In this document: one piece after another, positions 5,255 to 5,256 of the stretch | Position numbering within the stretch: the stretch's first letter is position 1 | How the letters are laid out: every line of letters starts with the position of its first letter | Source: Pseudomonadota bacterium | GTDB taxonomy: Bacteria > Pseudomonadota > Gammaproteobacteria > Burkholderiales > Burkholderiaceae_D | Assembly: GCA_023409175.1 (NCBI GenBank) | Contig: JAEYIG010000128.1 | Coordinates: forward strand, 1-5,256 | Length of the DNA stretch: 5,256 bases | Direction of reading: 5' to 3' | Made by a program: the position numbers and the translations under genes | The notes under the pieces: model-generated | Databases searched by the model: none | Told to the model about the DNA's origin: nothing | Seen by the model: only the letters and a program-made list of their open reading frames with translations

Positions 5255-5256
5255 CA

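Overview
The window reads as bacterial chromosome, most likely from a proteobacterium: near 50% G+C, tightly packed genes, good Shine-Dalgarno sites and proteobacterial-looking protein families. A betaproteobacterium such as a member of the Oxalobacteraceae is my best guess, but no phylogenetic marker is present, so the placement is an impression. There are no rRNA or tRNA genes, CRISPR arrays, transposases or integrases.

Left part (1-2072): the left edge cuts a minus-strand gene whose first 54 codons resemble the N-terminal cupin domain of an AraC-type regulator. A 362-base non-coding stretch follows. It carries a 13-base direct repeat whose second copy stops three bases short of a TTGACA hexamer. 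Two plus-strand genes come next: a transglutaminase-like cysteine peptidase-fold protein, and a radical SAM protein of the SPL (spore photoproduct lyase-like) family. The 93 bases between them hold an unusual set of overlapping inverted repeats.

Right part (2096-4979, all minus strand): reading in the direction of transcription there are two short LuxR-type helix-turn-helix (HTH) reading frames, a 258-base gap, then four close-set genes. These encode an 80-residue protein, a diverged DUF2589-like protein (171 aa), a canonical-looking DUF2589 protein (188 aa) and a 273-residue protein of unknown function with an EQEH motif. Close spacing, one start/stop overlap and good ribosome sites make the four look like one operon. 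The pairing of two unequal DUF2589 paralogues with two uncharacterised partners, next to a stand-alone LuxR-type regulator, is the most likely undescribed system here. Its function cannot be read from sequence.

The regulator has two odd features. Its two HTH modules are 21/55 identical and are separated only by a run of eight A (sense strand); with one A fewer they would join into a single 135-residue tandem-HTH protein. Upstream lies a perfect 20-base dyad that resembles a lux box in length and outer bases. At the right edge a strong intrinsic terminator closes a minus-strand gene that enters from outside the window.
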